Shown: positions 46,316 to 55,518, counted from the stretch's first letter. The stretch: DNA of 64,000 nt from Meishania sp964351985 (GCA_964351985.1 CAYGPR010000006.1:1-64000); one strand, 5' to 3'. Translations and numbers: made by a program. Notes: generated from the letters alone by a model not told the origin.

Positions 46316-46798
46316 TTACATAAATCTCGCATGCCAACTTTCTGAGGCCGGCACCTCCCAATGTTCTTTGTATTCTTGCATGTTGGCTACCAGATTGTTG
46401 AAGACCACGGTATTTTTTGAAACCGCTTTCTGGCGCGCCATTTTCTTAAAGTCTACCAAAGACTTGTAGGCAATAAAATCTCCCTGTTTATATGACACGT
46501 TCATTTTGTCCAAAAGTTCGATATTATATTTTTTTTCGAGTTGCTGAATGAAATGTACCGATGCATCGATGGAACAACCAGAGGCAGAGGCCTTCGATTG
46601 ATCAAGCCCTAGTACTAAAAATCGTTTGTAACGGATTTCATATCCTGCTTTTAGTTCACTTCCGTGCGCTGTCCACTGCTGTATAAAATCATCCATGGCA
46701 TGTTTGATTTCATTCAGCTCGTCTTCCGATAAACTTCTGTTTCCCTGATATATCCAAATACGCGCATCATCGGGCAAGGTGTCAAAATCTACTAGCAT
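46316..46798 (-). CDS. Conserved Bacteroidota protein, downstream of Fe-S oxidoreductase pair
   Basis: A 160-residue soluble protein with 'LPDDARIWIYQGNRSLS', 'RFLVLGLDQSKASASGCSID' and 'FNNLVANMQEYKEHWEVPAS'. Homologues are sometimes labelled 'ABC transporter ATPase', but I see no Walker A or B motif, so that name is unsupported. It is the last gene of a minus-strand run (amidase, MCE protein, Hdr-like membrane protein, CCG protein) and starts 40 bases after the CCG gene. Function unknown; one conserved Cys lies in the 'SGCSID' motif. Confidence 0.82.
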   Translation of the reverse strand: MLVDFDTLPDDARIWIYQGNRSLSEDELNEIKHAMDDFIQQWTAHGSELKAGYEIRYKRFLVLGLDQSKASASGCSIDASVHFIQQLEKKYNIELLDKMNVSYKQGDFIAYKSLVDFKKMARQKAVSKNTVVFNNLVANMQEYKEHWEVPASESWHARFM

Positions 46799-46838
46799 AA
46801 TATCAATAATTGGGGTTGTCCGAAAACCTTAGTTATGT

Positions 46839-47630
46839 CTAAAGGTCTTCGGCGTTCGCTATTAGTTCGGCTACATCCATAACCTGTACAGCCGATTCTT
46901 TCTCTTTGTTCTTAACGCCATCGGTCATCATCGTATTACAAAACGGACAGGCGGCGGCAATAATTTCAGGTTGGGTTTCCAAGGCCTGTTCGGTACGCTC
47001 GATATTCACATCTTTATCTCCCTTTTCAGGTTCTTTGAACATCTGCGCCCCGCCGGCACCACAACAAAGTCCTTTTTTCTTGCAATTCTTCATTTCGACC
47101 AGTTCGGCATCCAATTTCCGAATAAGGTCTCTAGGGGCCTCGTAAACATCATTGGCACGGCCCAGATAACATGGGTCATGAAAGGTAATACGTTTACCCT
47201 TGAACTTTCCGCCTTCCATAGAAATACGGCCTTCTTCCAAAAGTTGCTTCAAAAATTGGGTATGGTGCACGACTTCATAATTTCCACCAAGGCCCGGATA
47301 TTCATTTTTCAAGGTATTGAAACAATGCGGACATGCCGTTACAATTTTTTTAACCGAATATGCATTCATTACCTCGATATTGGTTACTGCCTGCATCTGG
47401 AACAAGAATTCATTACCGGATCTTTTGGCCGGATCACCCGTACAGCTTTCCTCGGTGCCCAGAACGGCGAAAGACACATTTGCTTTGTTCAAAATTTTCA
47501 CGAACGCCTTGGTTATTTTTTTGGCGCGGTCATCAAAACTACCGGCACAACCCACCCAAAATAAAACTTCGGGCTGCTGTCCGGCCGCAAAGAATTCGGC
47601 CATGGTAGGTACTTTTAGTTCGTTTCCCAT
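46839..47630 (-). CDS. (Fe-S)-binding CCG-domain protein (HdrB/GlpC/LldE-like)
   Basis: A 263-residue protein with two Cys-rich CCG-type modules, as in the heterodisulfide reductase B subunit and GlpC/LldE. Visible motifs are 'LFWVGCAGSFDDR', 'TACPHCFNTLKNEY', 'FHDPCYLGRANDVYEAPRDL', 'KKGLCCGAGGAQMF' and 'AACPFCNTMMTDG'. Such modules bind Fe-S clusters. It lies 12 bases downstream of a membrane protein with two 4Fe-4S motifs, and together they resemble an HdrBC-type electron-transfer unit. The substrate is unknown. Confidence 0.92.
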   Translation of the reverse strand: MGNELKVPTMAEFFAAGQQPEVLFWVGCAGSFDDRAKKITKAFVKILNKANVSFAVLGTEESCTGDPAKRSGNEFLFQMQAVTNIEVMNAYSVKKIVTACPHCFNTLKNEYPGLGGNYEVVHHTQFLKQLLEEGRISMEGGKFKGKRITFHDPCYLGRANDVYEAPRDLIRKLDAELVEMKNCKKKGLCCGAGGAQMFKEPEKGDKDVNIERTEQALETQPEIIAAACPFCNTMMTDGVKNKEKESAVQVMDVAELIANAEDL

Positions 47631-47642
47631 ATAACCTTTTCG

Positions 47643-48968
47643 TTATTGTTCTTGGCTCCAATTGAGCCTATCCATCTGATTGAAAGGCCAAGGAGCTCCG
47701 TTGTTTTCAATATTACCCATCATATTGTTCAGTTCTGTGGGTGCTGCGGACTGCTCCATGACAAGATATTGACGCATATCCATGATTATGGAAAGTGGGT
47801 CAATACTAACCGGGCAAGCTTCTACACACGCGTTGCATGAAGTACAGGCCCATAATTCTTCTCTTAAAATATAATTATCCAACAATTGTTTGCCATCATC
47901 TACAAATACTCCTTTGTTGGCGTCGATATTTTTTCCTACTTCTTCAAGTCTATCACGGGTATCCATCATGATCTTTCTCGGGGAAAGCTTTTTACCCGTT
48001 TGATTGGCCGGACATTCGCTGGTACATCTTCCACATTCGGTACAGGTATAGGCATTGAGCAATTGAACCCAAGAAAGATCCATCACATCGGAAGCTCCAA
48101 ATTTTTCCGGTGCCGGCGCATCTTCTGCAGGAGCGGCGAACGGATCGGCCGATGGATCCATCATCAGTTTCACTTCTTGGGTAACGGCATCAAGGTTCTT
48201 AAATTTACCTTTTGGCCCCAATTTTCCGAAATACGTGTTAGGAAAAGCCAAAAGTATATGCAAATGTTTGGAGTAATAGAGATAGTTCAAGAAAAACAAA
48301 ATACCGACAATATGAAGCCACCAAGCAGTACGCTCGATTATAATCAAAGTGCCCGTTGAGAATCCTTCAAATAATGGAATCAAATATTGACTCACGGGAA
48401 AAGTTCCGGCCGGCGAATAATGATCCGCACCCAATTGTTGTAACCGAAAATCAGCGGCGTTCATAGTAAGGAACAAAACCATCAATACCAATTCAATGTA
48501 AAGGATAAGATTGCCGTCTTTCTTAGGCCAGCCCCTCATTTCGGGCTTTATGAATCGTTGTAACCTGATGATGTTACGGCGAATCCAAAAAACGATTACC
48601 GCTACAATGACCAATAGTGCCAAAATTTCAAATGAGGCTATCAAGATATCGTATACCCCACCGAGAGATGAGAAAATGCGATGGGTTCCAAAAAGTCCGT
48701 CGATTATGATTTCAAGTACTTCGATATTGATAATGATGAAGCCAACATAAACGATGATGTGAAGAATGCCGGCAATGGGCCTGACCACCATTTTGGTCTG
48801 CCCCAAGGCAATTCGAGCCATATTGTTCCATCGTCTGGATTTGTTGTCCGATACGTCAACATCCTTCCCCAATTTAATATTTCTAGAAAGACGTTTGATA
48901 TTTTTGGCAAAAAAGCCAATAGCCGTTATAAGTATAATGGCAAATACAATATTGGGCAGGTACTGCAT
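47643..48968 (-). CDS. Membrane 4Fe-4S dicluster protein (HdrC/NarI-like)
   Basis: A 441-residue protein with about five N-terminal membrane segments (residues about 1-250), including His residues that could hold heme as in NarI. The cytoplasmic C-terminal half has two 4Fe-4S motifs: 'CTECGRCTSECPANQ' near residue 310 and 'CTSCNACVEACPVS' near residue 375. It probably carries electrons between the quinone pool and the CCG protein encoded next. The ATG immediately follows the stop codon of the MCE gene (TAAATG), so the two are translationally coupled. Confidence 0.93.
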   Translation of the reverse strand: MQYLPNIVFAIILITAIGFFAKNIKRLSRNIKLGKDVDVSDNKSRRWNNMARIALGQTKMVVRPIAGILHIIVYVGFIIINIEVLEIIIDGLFGTHRIFSSLGGVYDILIASFEILALLVIVAVIVFWIRRNIIRLQRFIKPEMRGWPKKDGNLILYIELVLMVLFLTMNAADFRLQQLGADHYSPAGTFPVSQYLIPLFEGFSTGTLIIIERTAWWLHIVGILFFLNYLYYSKHLHILLAFPNTYFGKLGPKGKFKNLDAVTQEVKLMMDPSADPFAAPAEDAPAPEKFGASDVMDLSWVQLLNAYTCTECGRCTSECPANQTGKKLSPRKIMMDTRDRLEEVGKNIDANKGVFVDDGKQLLDNYILREELWACTSCNACVEACPVSIDPLSIIMDMRQYLVMEQSAAPTELNNMMGNIENNGAPWPFNQMDRLNWSQEQ

Positions 48969-49937
48969 TTATTGTTCGTCTATTTTTTCCGCAGGATCCT
49001 CTTCAGGAACGGCATATTCCTTTTGTTTTTTACCGAATACGGAAACGTTCACATAACGTTTGGGGTTCAAACGGAAGTCTTGCAACAAAAGATCCAACTC
49101 TCTTGAAGCATTGTTCAAATTCGTATACAACTCCTCATCTTTCATCAACTTGCCCAAAGTGCCATCACCTTGATTGATTCGGGCCATAAGGTTATCCAAA
49201 TTAGCGACCGTAGATTCAAGGCTGGCCAAAGTTCTACCTAAACCTGCATTATTCAGGGAATCTGAAAGTTTAGCGAAATTATTGGTGAGCGCTCTGAAAT
49301 TGGTCAATGAACTGTCCAGTTTGCCTTTGTTGTCGTTTAAAATTCCGTTTAGCACCTCTGCACTCCCTTGAAGGCTTTTCATCAATTGGCTCAATCCCGC
49401 AATACTCTCGCGCAAATCCTTTTTTGTGCGGTCATCAAGAACCTGATTCACATTGATCATCAATGAATCAGCGTTCGACACAGCACCTTCGATCCTATTC
49501 TTCAAAGGGTTTAAACTCGTCTGGACTAATTCGGTCAACCCGGGCTTGGTAGTGGCTTGTAGTGTATCACCGGACCTCGTCATGGGAGCCCCGTCAAAAA
49601 TTGGTATAATCTGAATTCCTTTGCCCCCAATGATTCCGGTATCGAAAAGTTCCGCCTTACTATTCTTGGAAAAATCAAAATCGTTGTTGACCGTAAAGGT
49701 GACCAAGAGGTTACCGGTCTCATCCTTAAATCTAATGTTGTTAACCGTTCCGACGGAGAATCCGTTTACTGAAACTTGTGTTCCTGCCTGAAGCCCTCCA
49801 ACATTCGGGTAAATGGCATAAAGCGTTTTACTATCGTCGAACAAAGGGGTAGATTTGAGATAACTAAAACCTAATATGAACAACAAAATGCCCCCTATAA
49901 CGATAATACCGGTCTTAACTTCTCTAGATAGTTTCAA
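48969..49937 (-). CDS. MlaD/MCE-family protein
   Basis: A 322-residue protein with one N-terminal membrane anchor ('TGIIVIGGILLFILGFSYL') and an MCE domain (residues about 35-120) with 'LYAIYPNVGGLQAGTQVSVN' and 'GFSVGTVNNIRF'. The rest is largely helical ('LNPLKNRIEGAVSNADSLM', 'LDNLMARINQGDGTLGKLM'). MCE proteins form rings or tubes that carry lipids between inner and outer membranes; the partner permease and ATPase (MlaE/MlaF) are not in this window. It lies 53 bases downstream of the amidase. Confidence 0.92.
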   Translation of the reverse strand: MKLSREVKTGIIVIGGILLFILGFSYLKSTPLFDDSKTLYAIYPNVGGLQAGTQVSVNGFSVGTVNNIRFKDETGNLLVTFTVNNDFDFSKNSKAELFDTGIIGGKGIQIIPIFDGAPMTRSGDTLQATTKPGLTELVQTSLNPLKNRIEGAVSNADSLMINVNQVLDDRTKKDLRESIAGLSQLMKSLQGSAEVLNGILNDNKGKLDSSLTNFRALTNNFAKLSDSLNNAGLGRTLASLESTVANLDNLMARINQGDGTLGKLMKDEELYTNLNNASRELDLLLQDFRLNPKRYVNVSVFGKKQKEYAVPEEDPAEKIDEQ

Positions 49938-49990
49938 AAGGATTGTTTTCTGTTACAAACAAAATTAGGAATAAATTTTAGATAGCGTGT

Positions 49991-52003
49991 TTATTCATTA
50001 ACGTATTTCAGTGCCTCTTGAACGGTAATGCGCACTCCATCTTTATAGGCCACGATGTAAGAGGTCGGGTAACCTTTCAAGTCAGCGTTAGATTTCAGCA
50101 TTTTGGCTTCTCGGTAAGAACCCGTACCACCATACATGTAACGAAAAAGATTTTTGATAGGTTCTTTTGAAAGTCTATTCAACCCATTGAAATTTTGTGG
50201 TTCCAGTGGTATCTCTTTTGAACTGGCCAAAAGCTGTACCTTGAAAATTACTTTTGAATCACCTTCGAGATCCGCTACCTTTTTCACCGCTGTGTTGTTT
50301 GTCTGTTCTGCGTTAGATTCTTTTTCCACAAGTTCTTCCTGAGCCTTTTTCTCCGCTTCGGCGATACGGTTTTTTTCGGCGAGTTCTTCCTTCACTTTTT
50401 TCGCTTCTTCTGCATCTTTTCGCTTTCTTTCTATCTCGGCGAGTTCACGCTTCTTCGTTTCCTCGGCCTCTTTTTCCTTTTTAGCGATTTCAGCAGCCTT
50501 CGCGATCTTGGCCTCCTCCGCTAAACGTTCTTTCTCGGCAAGTGCTGCCTTCTCCTTTTTCTCAGCCTCGGCGATACGGTTCTTCTCGGCAAGTTCTTCC
50601 TGGGCCTTTTTGGCCTCTTCAGTCTCTTTTCGCTTTCTTTCTATCTCGGCGAGTTCACGCTTTTTCGTTTCCTCGGCCTCCTTTTCTTTTTTCGCAACTT
50701 CGGCAGCCTCCGCAATCTTGGCCTCCTCCGCCAAACGTTCTTTCTCGGCAAGTGCTGCCTTCTCCTTTTTCTCAGCCTCGGCGATACGGTTCTTCTCGGC
50801 AAGTTCTTCCTGGGCCTTTTTGGCCTCTTCAGTCTCTTTTCGCTTTCTTTCTATCTCGGCGAGTTCACGCTTTTTCGTTTCCTCGGCCTCCTTTTCTTTT
50901 TTAGCGATTTCAGCAGCCTCCGCAATCTTGGCCTCCTCCGCCAAACGTTCTTTCTCGGCAAGTGCTTCTTGAGCTTTCTTGGCTTCTTCCGCCTCCCTTC
51001 GTTTCTTCTCCATCTCCGCCAGTTCACGTTTTTTCGATTCAATGGCTTCTTGTTCTTTCTTGGCTACTTCGGCTGCCTCTGCAATTTTTGCTTCCTCCTC
51101 CAATCTTTCTTTCTCCGATTCGGCTTCGGCTTCCATTTCGGTAGAAGAAGGTCCCGCTGTTGTCGTTGGCGGAACCGGCGCTCCCACATCGGCGATATCC
51201 GGCTGCACGTTGCCCCTATATCTCAAAATCGCATCGGCAATAGCGGCACCCATTTCATATTGTCCTTTTTGGGAGTTCAAATAGGCACCTTCGTCCTTAT
51301 TGGTCAAAAAACCTGTCTCGATAAGAACACTTGGCATAAAAGTTTGGTGAAGTACAATGAATCCCGCTTGCTTTACCTCTCTATCTTTTCGTTTTAACTT
51401 TCCCGTAAAATTATCTTGCATCGACTTGGCAAGTAAAATACTCTGATCCAAAAATTCTTCTTGCATGATAGTAAGACCGATAACCGATTCAGGTGAATTG
51501 ATATCATAATCAGCATAACGGGTTTCATAATTGTCTTCCAAATAGATAACGGAATTCTCCTTTTTCGCGATTTCAAAATTCTGTTCGTTGGCATGCAACC
51601 CCAAAACAAAGGTTCCTGCCCCATGGGCATCCGAAGTATGTGAATCGCAGTGCACCGAAACAAAAAGATCGGCACTGGCCTTGTTCGCAATTTCGCCCCT
51701 AACGTATAAATCGACAAAAGTATCATCATCTCGAGTGTAAACTACTTTGATATCAGAATTCTGCCTCAAGATCGCTCCGACCCCGAGCACAATGTTCAGG
51801 GCTATATTTTTTTCTAAATAGCCATTACCAAGGTTTCCTGGGTCATGACCGCCGTGACCCGCATCCAAAACGACTACGAATTGGTCTTTTTCTTGTAAGG
51901 ACTGAGGATTATCAAATGATAGTACGATGAAGACCGCAACAAAAAATAGCATAAAAGAAAAGGATTTCCATTTCATTTTAATAAGGTTTTTGGGGGTGTT
52001 CAT
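49991..52003 (-). CDS. N-acetylmuramoyl-L-alanine amidase with coiled-coil repeats and SPOR-like end
   Basis: A 670-residue periplasmic peptidoglycan amidase (Amidase_3 fold). After a signal peptide ('SFMLFFVAVFIVLSF') the zinc site appears as 'VVLDAGHGGHDPGNLGNGYL', 'DLFVSVHCDSHTS' and the catalytic Glu in 'VLIETGFLTNKDEGAYLN' (residues about 40-270). Residues about 300-570 are Lys/Glu/Ala-rich coiled coil, made of 70-residue repeats. The last 89 residues ('FKVQLLASS', 'FRYMYGGTGSYREA', 'YIVAYKDGVRI') resemble a SPOR domain that binds denuded glycan. The repeat block is far longer than in the usual flavobacterial homologue as I know it. It heads the minus-strand operon down to 46316. Confidence 0.94.
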   Translation of the reverse strand: MNTPKNLIKMKWKSFSFMLFFVAVFIVLSFDNPQSLQEKDQFVVVLDAGHGGHDPGNLGNGYLEKNIALNIVLGVGAILRQNSDIKVVYTRDDDTFVDLYVRGEIANKASADLFVSVHCDSHTSDAHGAGTFVLGLHANEQNFEIAKKENSVIYLEDNYETRYADYDINSPESVIGLTIMQEEFLDQSILLAKSMQDNFTGKLKRKDREVKQAGFIVLHQTFMPSVLIETGFLTNKDEGAYLNSQKGQYEMGAAIADAILRYRGNVQPDIADVGAPVPPTTTAGPSSTEMEAEAESEKERLEEEAKIAEAAEVAKKEQEAIESKKRELAEMEKKRREAEEAKKAQEALAEKERLAEEAKIAEAAEIAKKEKEAEETKKRELAEIERKRKETEEAKKAQEELAEKNRIAEAEKKEKAALAEKERLAEEAKIAEAAEVAKKEKEAEETKKRELAEIERKRKETEEAKKAQEELAEKNRIAEAEKKEKAALAEKERLAEEAKIAKAAEIAKKEKEAEETKKRELAEIERKRKDAEEAKKVKEELAEKNRIAEAEKKAQEELVEKESNAEQTNNTAVKKVADLEGDSKVIFKVQLLASSKEIPLEPQNFNGLNRLSKEPIKNLFRYMYGGTGSYREAKMLKSNADLKGYPTSYIVAYKDGVRITVQEALKYVNE
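50311..50940. repeat. 210-bp tandem repeat in the amidase gene
   Basis: Two nearly identical 210-base units (50521-50730 and 50731-50940) and a diverged unit (50311-50520). The landmark 'gcgatacggt' recurs at 50361, 50571 and 50781, exactly 210 apart. A degenerate fourth unit starts at 50941. Each unit encodes 70 residues of coiled coil, so copy number can change without breaking the frame. Confidence 0.93.
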
Positions 52004-52111
52004 GAAGGTTAAATTTATGGTAATACCCTACGACGGGAATAAAAAATATATGTAAGTTTGACTTCTAAAAGCCCGATCATAGTACGGACCCCTAAGAAAG
52101 CCAAACCTTTA

Positions 52112-52142
52112 CAAAAATAGGATATCTAGCTTTGCAATCAAA
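52112..52142 (-). promoter_or_regulatory. Promoter for the amidase operon
   Basis: On the minus strand TTTG, a 19-base spacer and TATTTTTG match the Bacteroidota consensus exactly. The box overlaps the start of the lptD-like gene and lies about 110 bases upstream of the amidase start. Confidence 0.5.
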
Positions 52143-54852
52143 CAAACATCTTTTACTTTTCCTATTGCTGCTTTTTGTGAACGTACTTTCTTCCCAGGAA
52201 GATAAAATAGTTACACTACCTATAAAAGCACAAAAAGATTCGATTGTGGCGCCGCTTTTCCCCGTACAGCAACGCGATACGGTCGAAACGGATTCCGCCC
52301 AGGTCGATTCTTTGAACAGCCGCCCCTCACTGCTTCTTGGCAAGATAAGGTATAAGGCCAAAGATTCTGTAAAACTCAGCCAAAAAGACCAGAAGATATA
52401 CTTGTACAATGAAGCTGAAATCTATTATCAAGACACCGAATTAAAGGCCGGCATCATCATTATGGACTACGTAAAGAACGAAGTCTATGCAGGACGCATT
52501 AAGGATTCTTTAGGGAATTATTCGCAATTGCCTTTTTTTAAACAGGCCGATAATGAGGTAATACCCGACTCCATACGCTTCAATTTCGATACGCAGAAAG
52601 CATTGATCTGGAACTCGCGAACCGAGCAGCAAGCAGGTTTAGGCCAATTAGGCGGTGACAATATGAAGGTATATGCCGAAATCACCAAAAAAGAGAACGA
52701 CTCGGTCTACTTTTTGAGCGAGGGCAAGTTGACTACCTCGACCGATACTATCAATCCCGATTATTATATCAGGGTTCGAAAGGCTAAATTTGTACCGAAA
52801 AAGAAGGTGATTGCAGGGGTCAGTAACCTATATATTGCAGATGTACCTACCCCTATTGGACTTCCGTTCGCTTATTTCCCGCTTTCCGTCGGTAGAACCG
52901 CGGGGCTAATGATACCTACTTTTGGCAACGACCCGAACCGTGGGTATTTTTTACAACAGGGCGGATATTATCTCCCCATCGGAGAATATGCCGATCTGAC
53001 CCTGACCGGAGACTTCTACACAAATGGCAGCTATGGTTTTCGAACCCAATCGGTATATGTCAAACGATATAGATACCGTGGTAACGTCAATTTTAGATAT
53101 GAAAACTTGGTGACAAGTCAAAAAGGCTTTGATGATTATAGTAGGAATACCATCTGGAATCTGCAAATGTCACATTCACAAGATACAAAGGCCAGCCCGA
53201 ATTCAAGGTTTTCAGCCTCGGTGAATTTAGGAAGTAGTTCGTACTATCAAAATTCACTCTTACAACAAAATTTACCTAATACCCAGAACAACACGCTTAG
53301 TTCGTCTATATCGTACTCAAAGACTTTTCCTGCATACCCTTCGGTCAATACGAGCCTTACCATGACACATAGCCAAAATACCAGTGAAAATGCTCCTGAT
53401 GATAACATCGATATGACATTGCCCACCTTTCAGGCGAGCATGGAACGTATTTTTCCTTTTGCAAAAAGGGATGGTATTAAAAAGGGTCTTATTCAAAATA
53501 TCAACTTTCAGTACGATGTCAATGCCCAGAATAGACTAAAGACCAATGATGAGGATTTCTTGACCGGCCGTATGTTCGATGGAGCGAGAGTCGGTGCTAG
53601 GCATCGCATCCCCATTAGTACGAATTTTAAAGTTGCTAAATTTTTCAGTGTCACCATGGGCGGAAGCTATGAAGATGTATGGACCTTGGAAACTTTTCGG
53701 AGGCGATTCGATGCCACAGTGGGCGAAAATGGTACCGTGGTGCGCGACACCATCAAAGGTTTTGACCGTTTCAATAAATACAACTTCAGCGCAAGTGTCG
53801 GAACGACAGTATATGGAACCTTTAATTTTGGGGAGGATAAAAAAATTCAGGCCATACGACATGTGATGCGCCCTAGTCTAAGTTACGGCTATGCACCATC
53901 TTTTGAACAGTTCTATGACGAATATATTGATGCCAACGGTGAAGTGGTGCAATATAGTCGATTTGAGGGTACCTTAAACGGGTCGCCCAGTTTAGGTAAA
54001 TCGAACAGCCTAAGTTTTTCGCTGGCCAATACGTTGGAGGCCAAGGTACGTGATAAGGACTCTACCGCGACGGAGGCAAAAAAAGTTCCTATTTTAAGCA
54101 ACTTCAATATATCGACGGGCTATAACCTAGAGGCCGATTCCCTTAAATTAAGCCCCCTAAGCATCAACGGAGGCACAAGTATACTCAACAAAAAAATGTC
54201 GATCAACTTTTCGGCAGCCTTAGACCCCTATGCCATCGATAATAATGGTAGAAGAATCAACACCTTCAATATTGATAATGGAGGAAGCCTTTTTAGGCTT
54301 ACAAGGGCCAATGTCAATGTAGGTTATTCCATTGATAGCGAAACTTTTGGCAAAAAGAAAGAAGAGGAAGAAGAAGAATCTGATGAATTCGACTATGTGG
54401 CCCAAAGTGGTGGACGTGATGATGACCTTTTCGGAAAGGCCGACGACTTTTATGATACGCAAAGAAACGACCGAGACCGAGATAAAAAGTCGGAGGATGT
54501 TGAAAACCCCACTTGGGGCACTAAAATACCATGGAATTTCAGATTGGCGTATTCAGCAAGTTACTCCAATTCTGCGAGGCAAAATGAGTTCAGTAGCCAT
54601 TCGCTCATGTTTTCTGGAGATATTGAACTGTCCCCAAGATGGATAGTCGGTGGTTCATCAGGTTATGATTTTAAGAACCAAGGCTTTACCCTGACCCAAC
54701 TTCGATTTGAAAGGGACTTAAAAAGTTTTACCATGCGATTCAATTGGTCGCCTTTTGGCAGATATGAGCGTTGGTATTTCTTTATAGGGATAAAAAGTTC
54801 GATTCTTAGCGACCTCAAATGGGAAAATCGAAGCCAGCCCCCAAGAAGGTAA
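52132..54852 (+). CDS. lptD: LptD-like LPS assembly outer-membrane protein
   Basis: A 906-residue outer-membrane protein that inserts lipopolysaccharide into the outer leaflet. It starts at TTG (52132), the best in-frame candidate giving a signal peptide ('NKHLLLFLLLLFVNVLSSQ'); the frame upstream contains no ATG before a stop. The N-terminal periplasmic OstA/LptA-like domain (about 70-240) is followed by 'DVPTPIGLPFAYFPL' and a long beta-barrel rich in Tyr and Phe. Near residues 740-800 there is an acidic stretch ('KKKEEEEEESDEFDY'), then 'NPTWGTKIPWNFRLAYSASY' and the C-terminal strands. The order amidase (divergent), this gene, ridA recurs in Flavobacteriia. Confidence 0.88.
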   Translation: MQSNKHLLLFLLLLFVNVLSSQEDKIVTLPIKAQKDSIVAPLFPVQQRDTVETDSAQVDSLNSRPSLLLGKIRYKAKDSVKLSQKDQKIYLYNEAEIYYQDTELKAGIIIMDYVKNEVYAGRIKDSLGNYSQLPFFKQADNEVIPDSIRFNFDTQKALIWNSRTEQQAGLGQLGGDNMKVYAEITKKENDSVYFLSEGKLTTSTDTINPDYYIRVRKAKFVPKKKVIAGVSNLYIADVPTPIGLPFAYFPLSVGRTAGLMIPTFGNDPNRGYFLQQGGYYLPIGEYADLTLTGDFYTNGSYGFRTQSVYVKRYRYRGNVNFRYENLVTSQKGFDDYSRNTIWNLQMSHSQDTKASPNSRFSASVNLGSSSYYQNSLLQQNLPNTQNNTLSSSISYSKTFPAYPSVNTSLTMTHSQNTSENAPDDNIDMTLPTFQASMERIFPFAKRDGIKKGLIQNINFQYDVNAQNRLKTNDEDFLTGRMFDGARVGARHRIPISTNFKVAKFFSVTMGGSYEDVWTLETFRRRFDATVGENGTVVRDTIKGFDRFNKYNFSASVGTTVYGTFNFGEDKKIQAIRHVMRPSLSYGYAPSFEQFYDEYIDANGEVVQYSRFEGTLNGSPSLGKSNSLSFSLANTLEAKVRDKDSTATEAKKVPILSNFNISTGYNLEADSLKLSPLSINGGTSILNKKMSINFSAALDPYAIDNNGRRINTFNIDNGGSLFRLTRANVNVGYSIDSETFGKKKEEEEEESDEFDYVAQSGGRDDDLFGKADDFYDTQRNDRDRDKKSEDVENPTWGTKIPWNFRLAYSASYSNSARQNEFSSHSLMFSGDIELSPRWIVGGSSGYDFKNQGFTLTQLRFERDLKSFTMRFNWSPFGRYERWYFFIGIKSSILSDLKWENRSQPPRR

Positions 54853-54982
54853 AAGAAGGTACGAGGTTTGAAGTACGGGCCTTGAGGTTCAAAGTACAAA
54901 AAGGGTCGAGATAAGAGAAAAGCTCAAAACGAAAGTCTTTCTCGTAAAACCAGAGAATCAAGTTTAGATATTATTAAAAAGA

Positions 54983-55000
54983 TTCCCGCCTTCACGGGAG
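54983..55000. repeat. Short hairpin repeat before ridA
   Basis: TTCCCG, CCTTCA and CGGGAG form a 5-bp GC stem plus a G-T pair. It matches the 'attcccgccttc.cgggaatgac' type of dispersed repeat common in many flavobacterial genomes, and resembles the hairpin at 2416-2435. Upstream, 54853-54905 also holds degenerate 'ggtacgagg' / 'aagtacaaa'-like repeats. Confidence 0.45.
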
Positions 55001-55020
55001 TGACAATAAATATTATGTGT

Positions 55021-55404
55021 ATGAAAAGAATCATCAATACCACAAATGCCCCAGCCCCTATCGGGCCTTATAATCAGGCCGTTCTAAGTGGAAACACTTT
55101 ATATGTTTCAGGACAGATTCCTATAGACCCCAAAACAGGAAACCTTGTCGAAAATGATATAAAAAAGGAAACAATACAGTCTATGGAAAACTTGAAGGCC
55201 ATTCTATCCGAAGCGGGAATGACTTTCGAAAATGTTGTGAAGGCTTCCATTTTTCTAAGCGACATGAATCAATTCGCCCAAGTGAACGAAGTCTACGGCA
55301 CCTATTTTGACTCGGAAACTGCCCCCGCACGGGAAACCGTCGAAGTAGCGAATCTTCCAAAATTCGTCAATGTAGAAATATCATTGATTGCCGTAAAAAG
55401 CTAG
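55021..55404 (+). CDS. ridA: RidA-family reactive enamine/imine deaminase
   Basis: A 127-residue cytoplasmic enzyme that hydrolyses reactive enamine and imine intermediates formed by PLP enzymes. The start is taken at ATG 55021 because the family begins with 'MKRIINTTNAPAPIGPYNQA'; GTG 55000 and ATG 55015 are in frame upstream. Motifs: 'YVSGQIPIDPKTG', 'GMTFENVVKASIFL', and 'APARETVEVANLPK' with the conserved Arg that binds the substrate carboxylate. Length is typical for the family. It is the last plus-strand gene before the convergent kinase-like gene. Confidence 0.94.
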   Translation: MKRIINTTNAPAPIGPYNQAVLSGNTLYVSGQIPIDPKTGNLVENDIKKETIQSMENLKAILSEAGMTFENVVKASIFLSDMNQFAQVNEVYGTYFDSETAPARETVEVANLPKFVNVEISLIAVKS

Positions 55405-55518
55405 TCCGCAGTTTGTTGTTGCAATGGGTAGTATCTTGAGCAGGGTCACTTTTTTTTGTTCAACAACGTTCCTAATGGTGACAATTACTTAACGTTCACC
55501 CTAGAGTAGTGTAAATCT

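Noticed and set aside
46316..46798. Label 'ABC transporter ATPase' for the 160-residue protein
   Set aside because: No Walker A, Walker B or ABC signature is present.
46971..47564. A 197-codon plus-strand frame opposite the CCG protein
   Set aside because: The opposite strand encodes a complete Fe-S protein with all Cys motifs; this frame has no features.
50508..50972. Long Ser/Ala/Phe-rich frames on the plus strand opposite the amidase
   Set aside because: These are antisense shadows of the repeated Lys/Glu/Ala codons; the minus-strand protein has clear domains on both sides.
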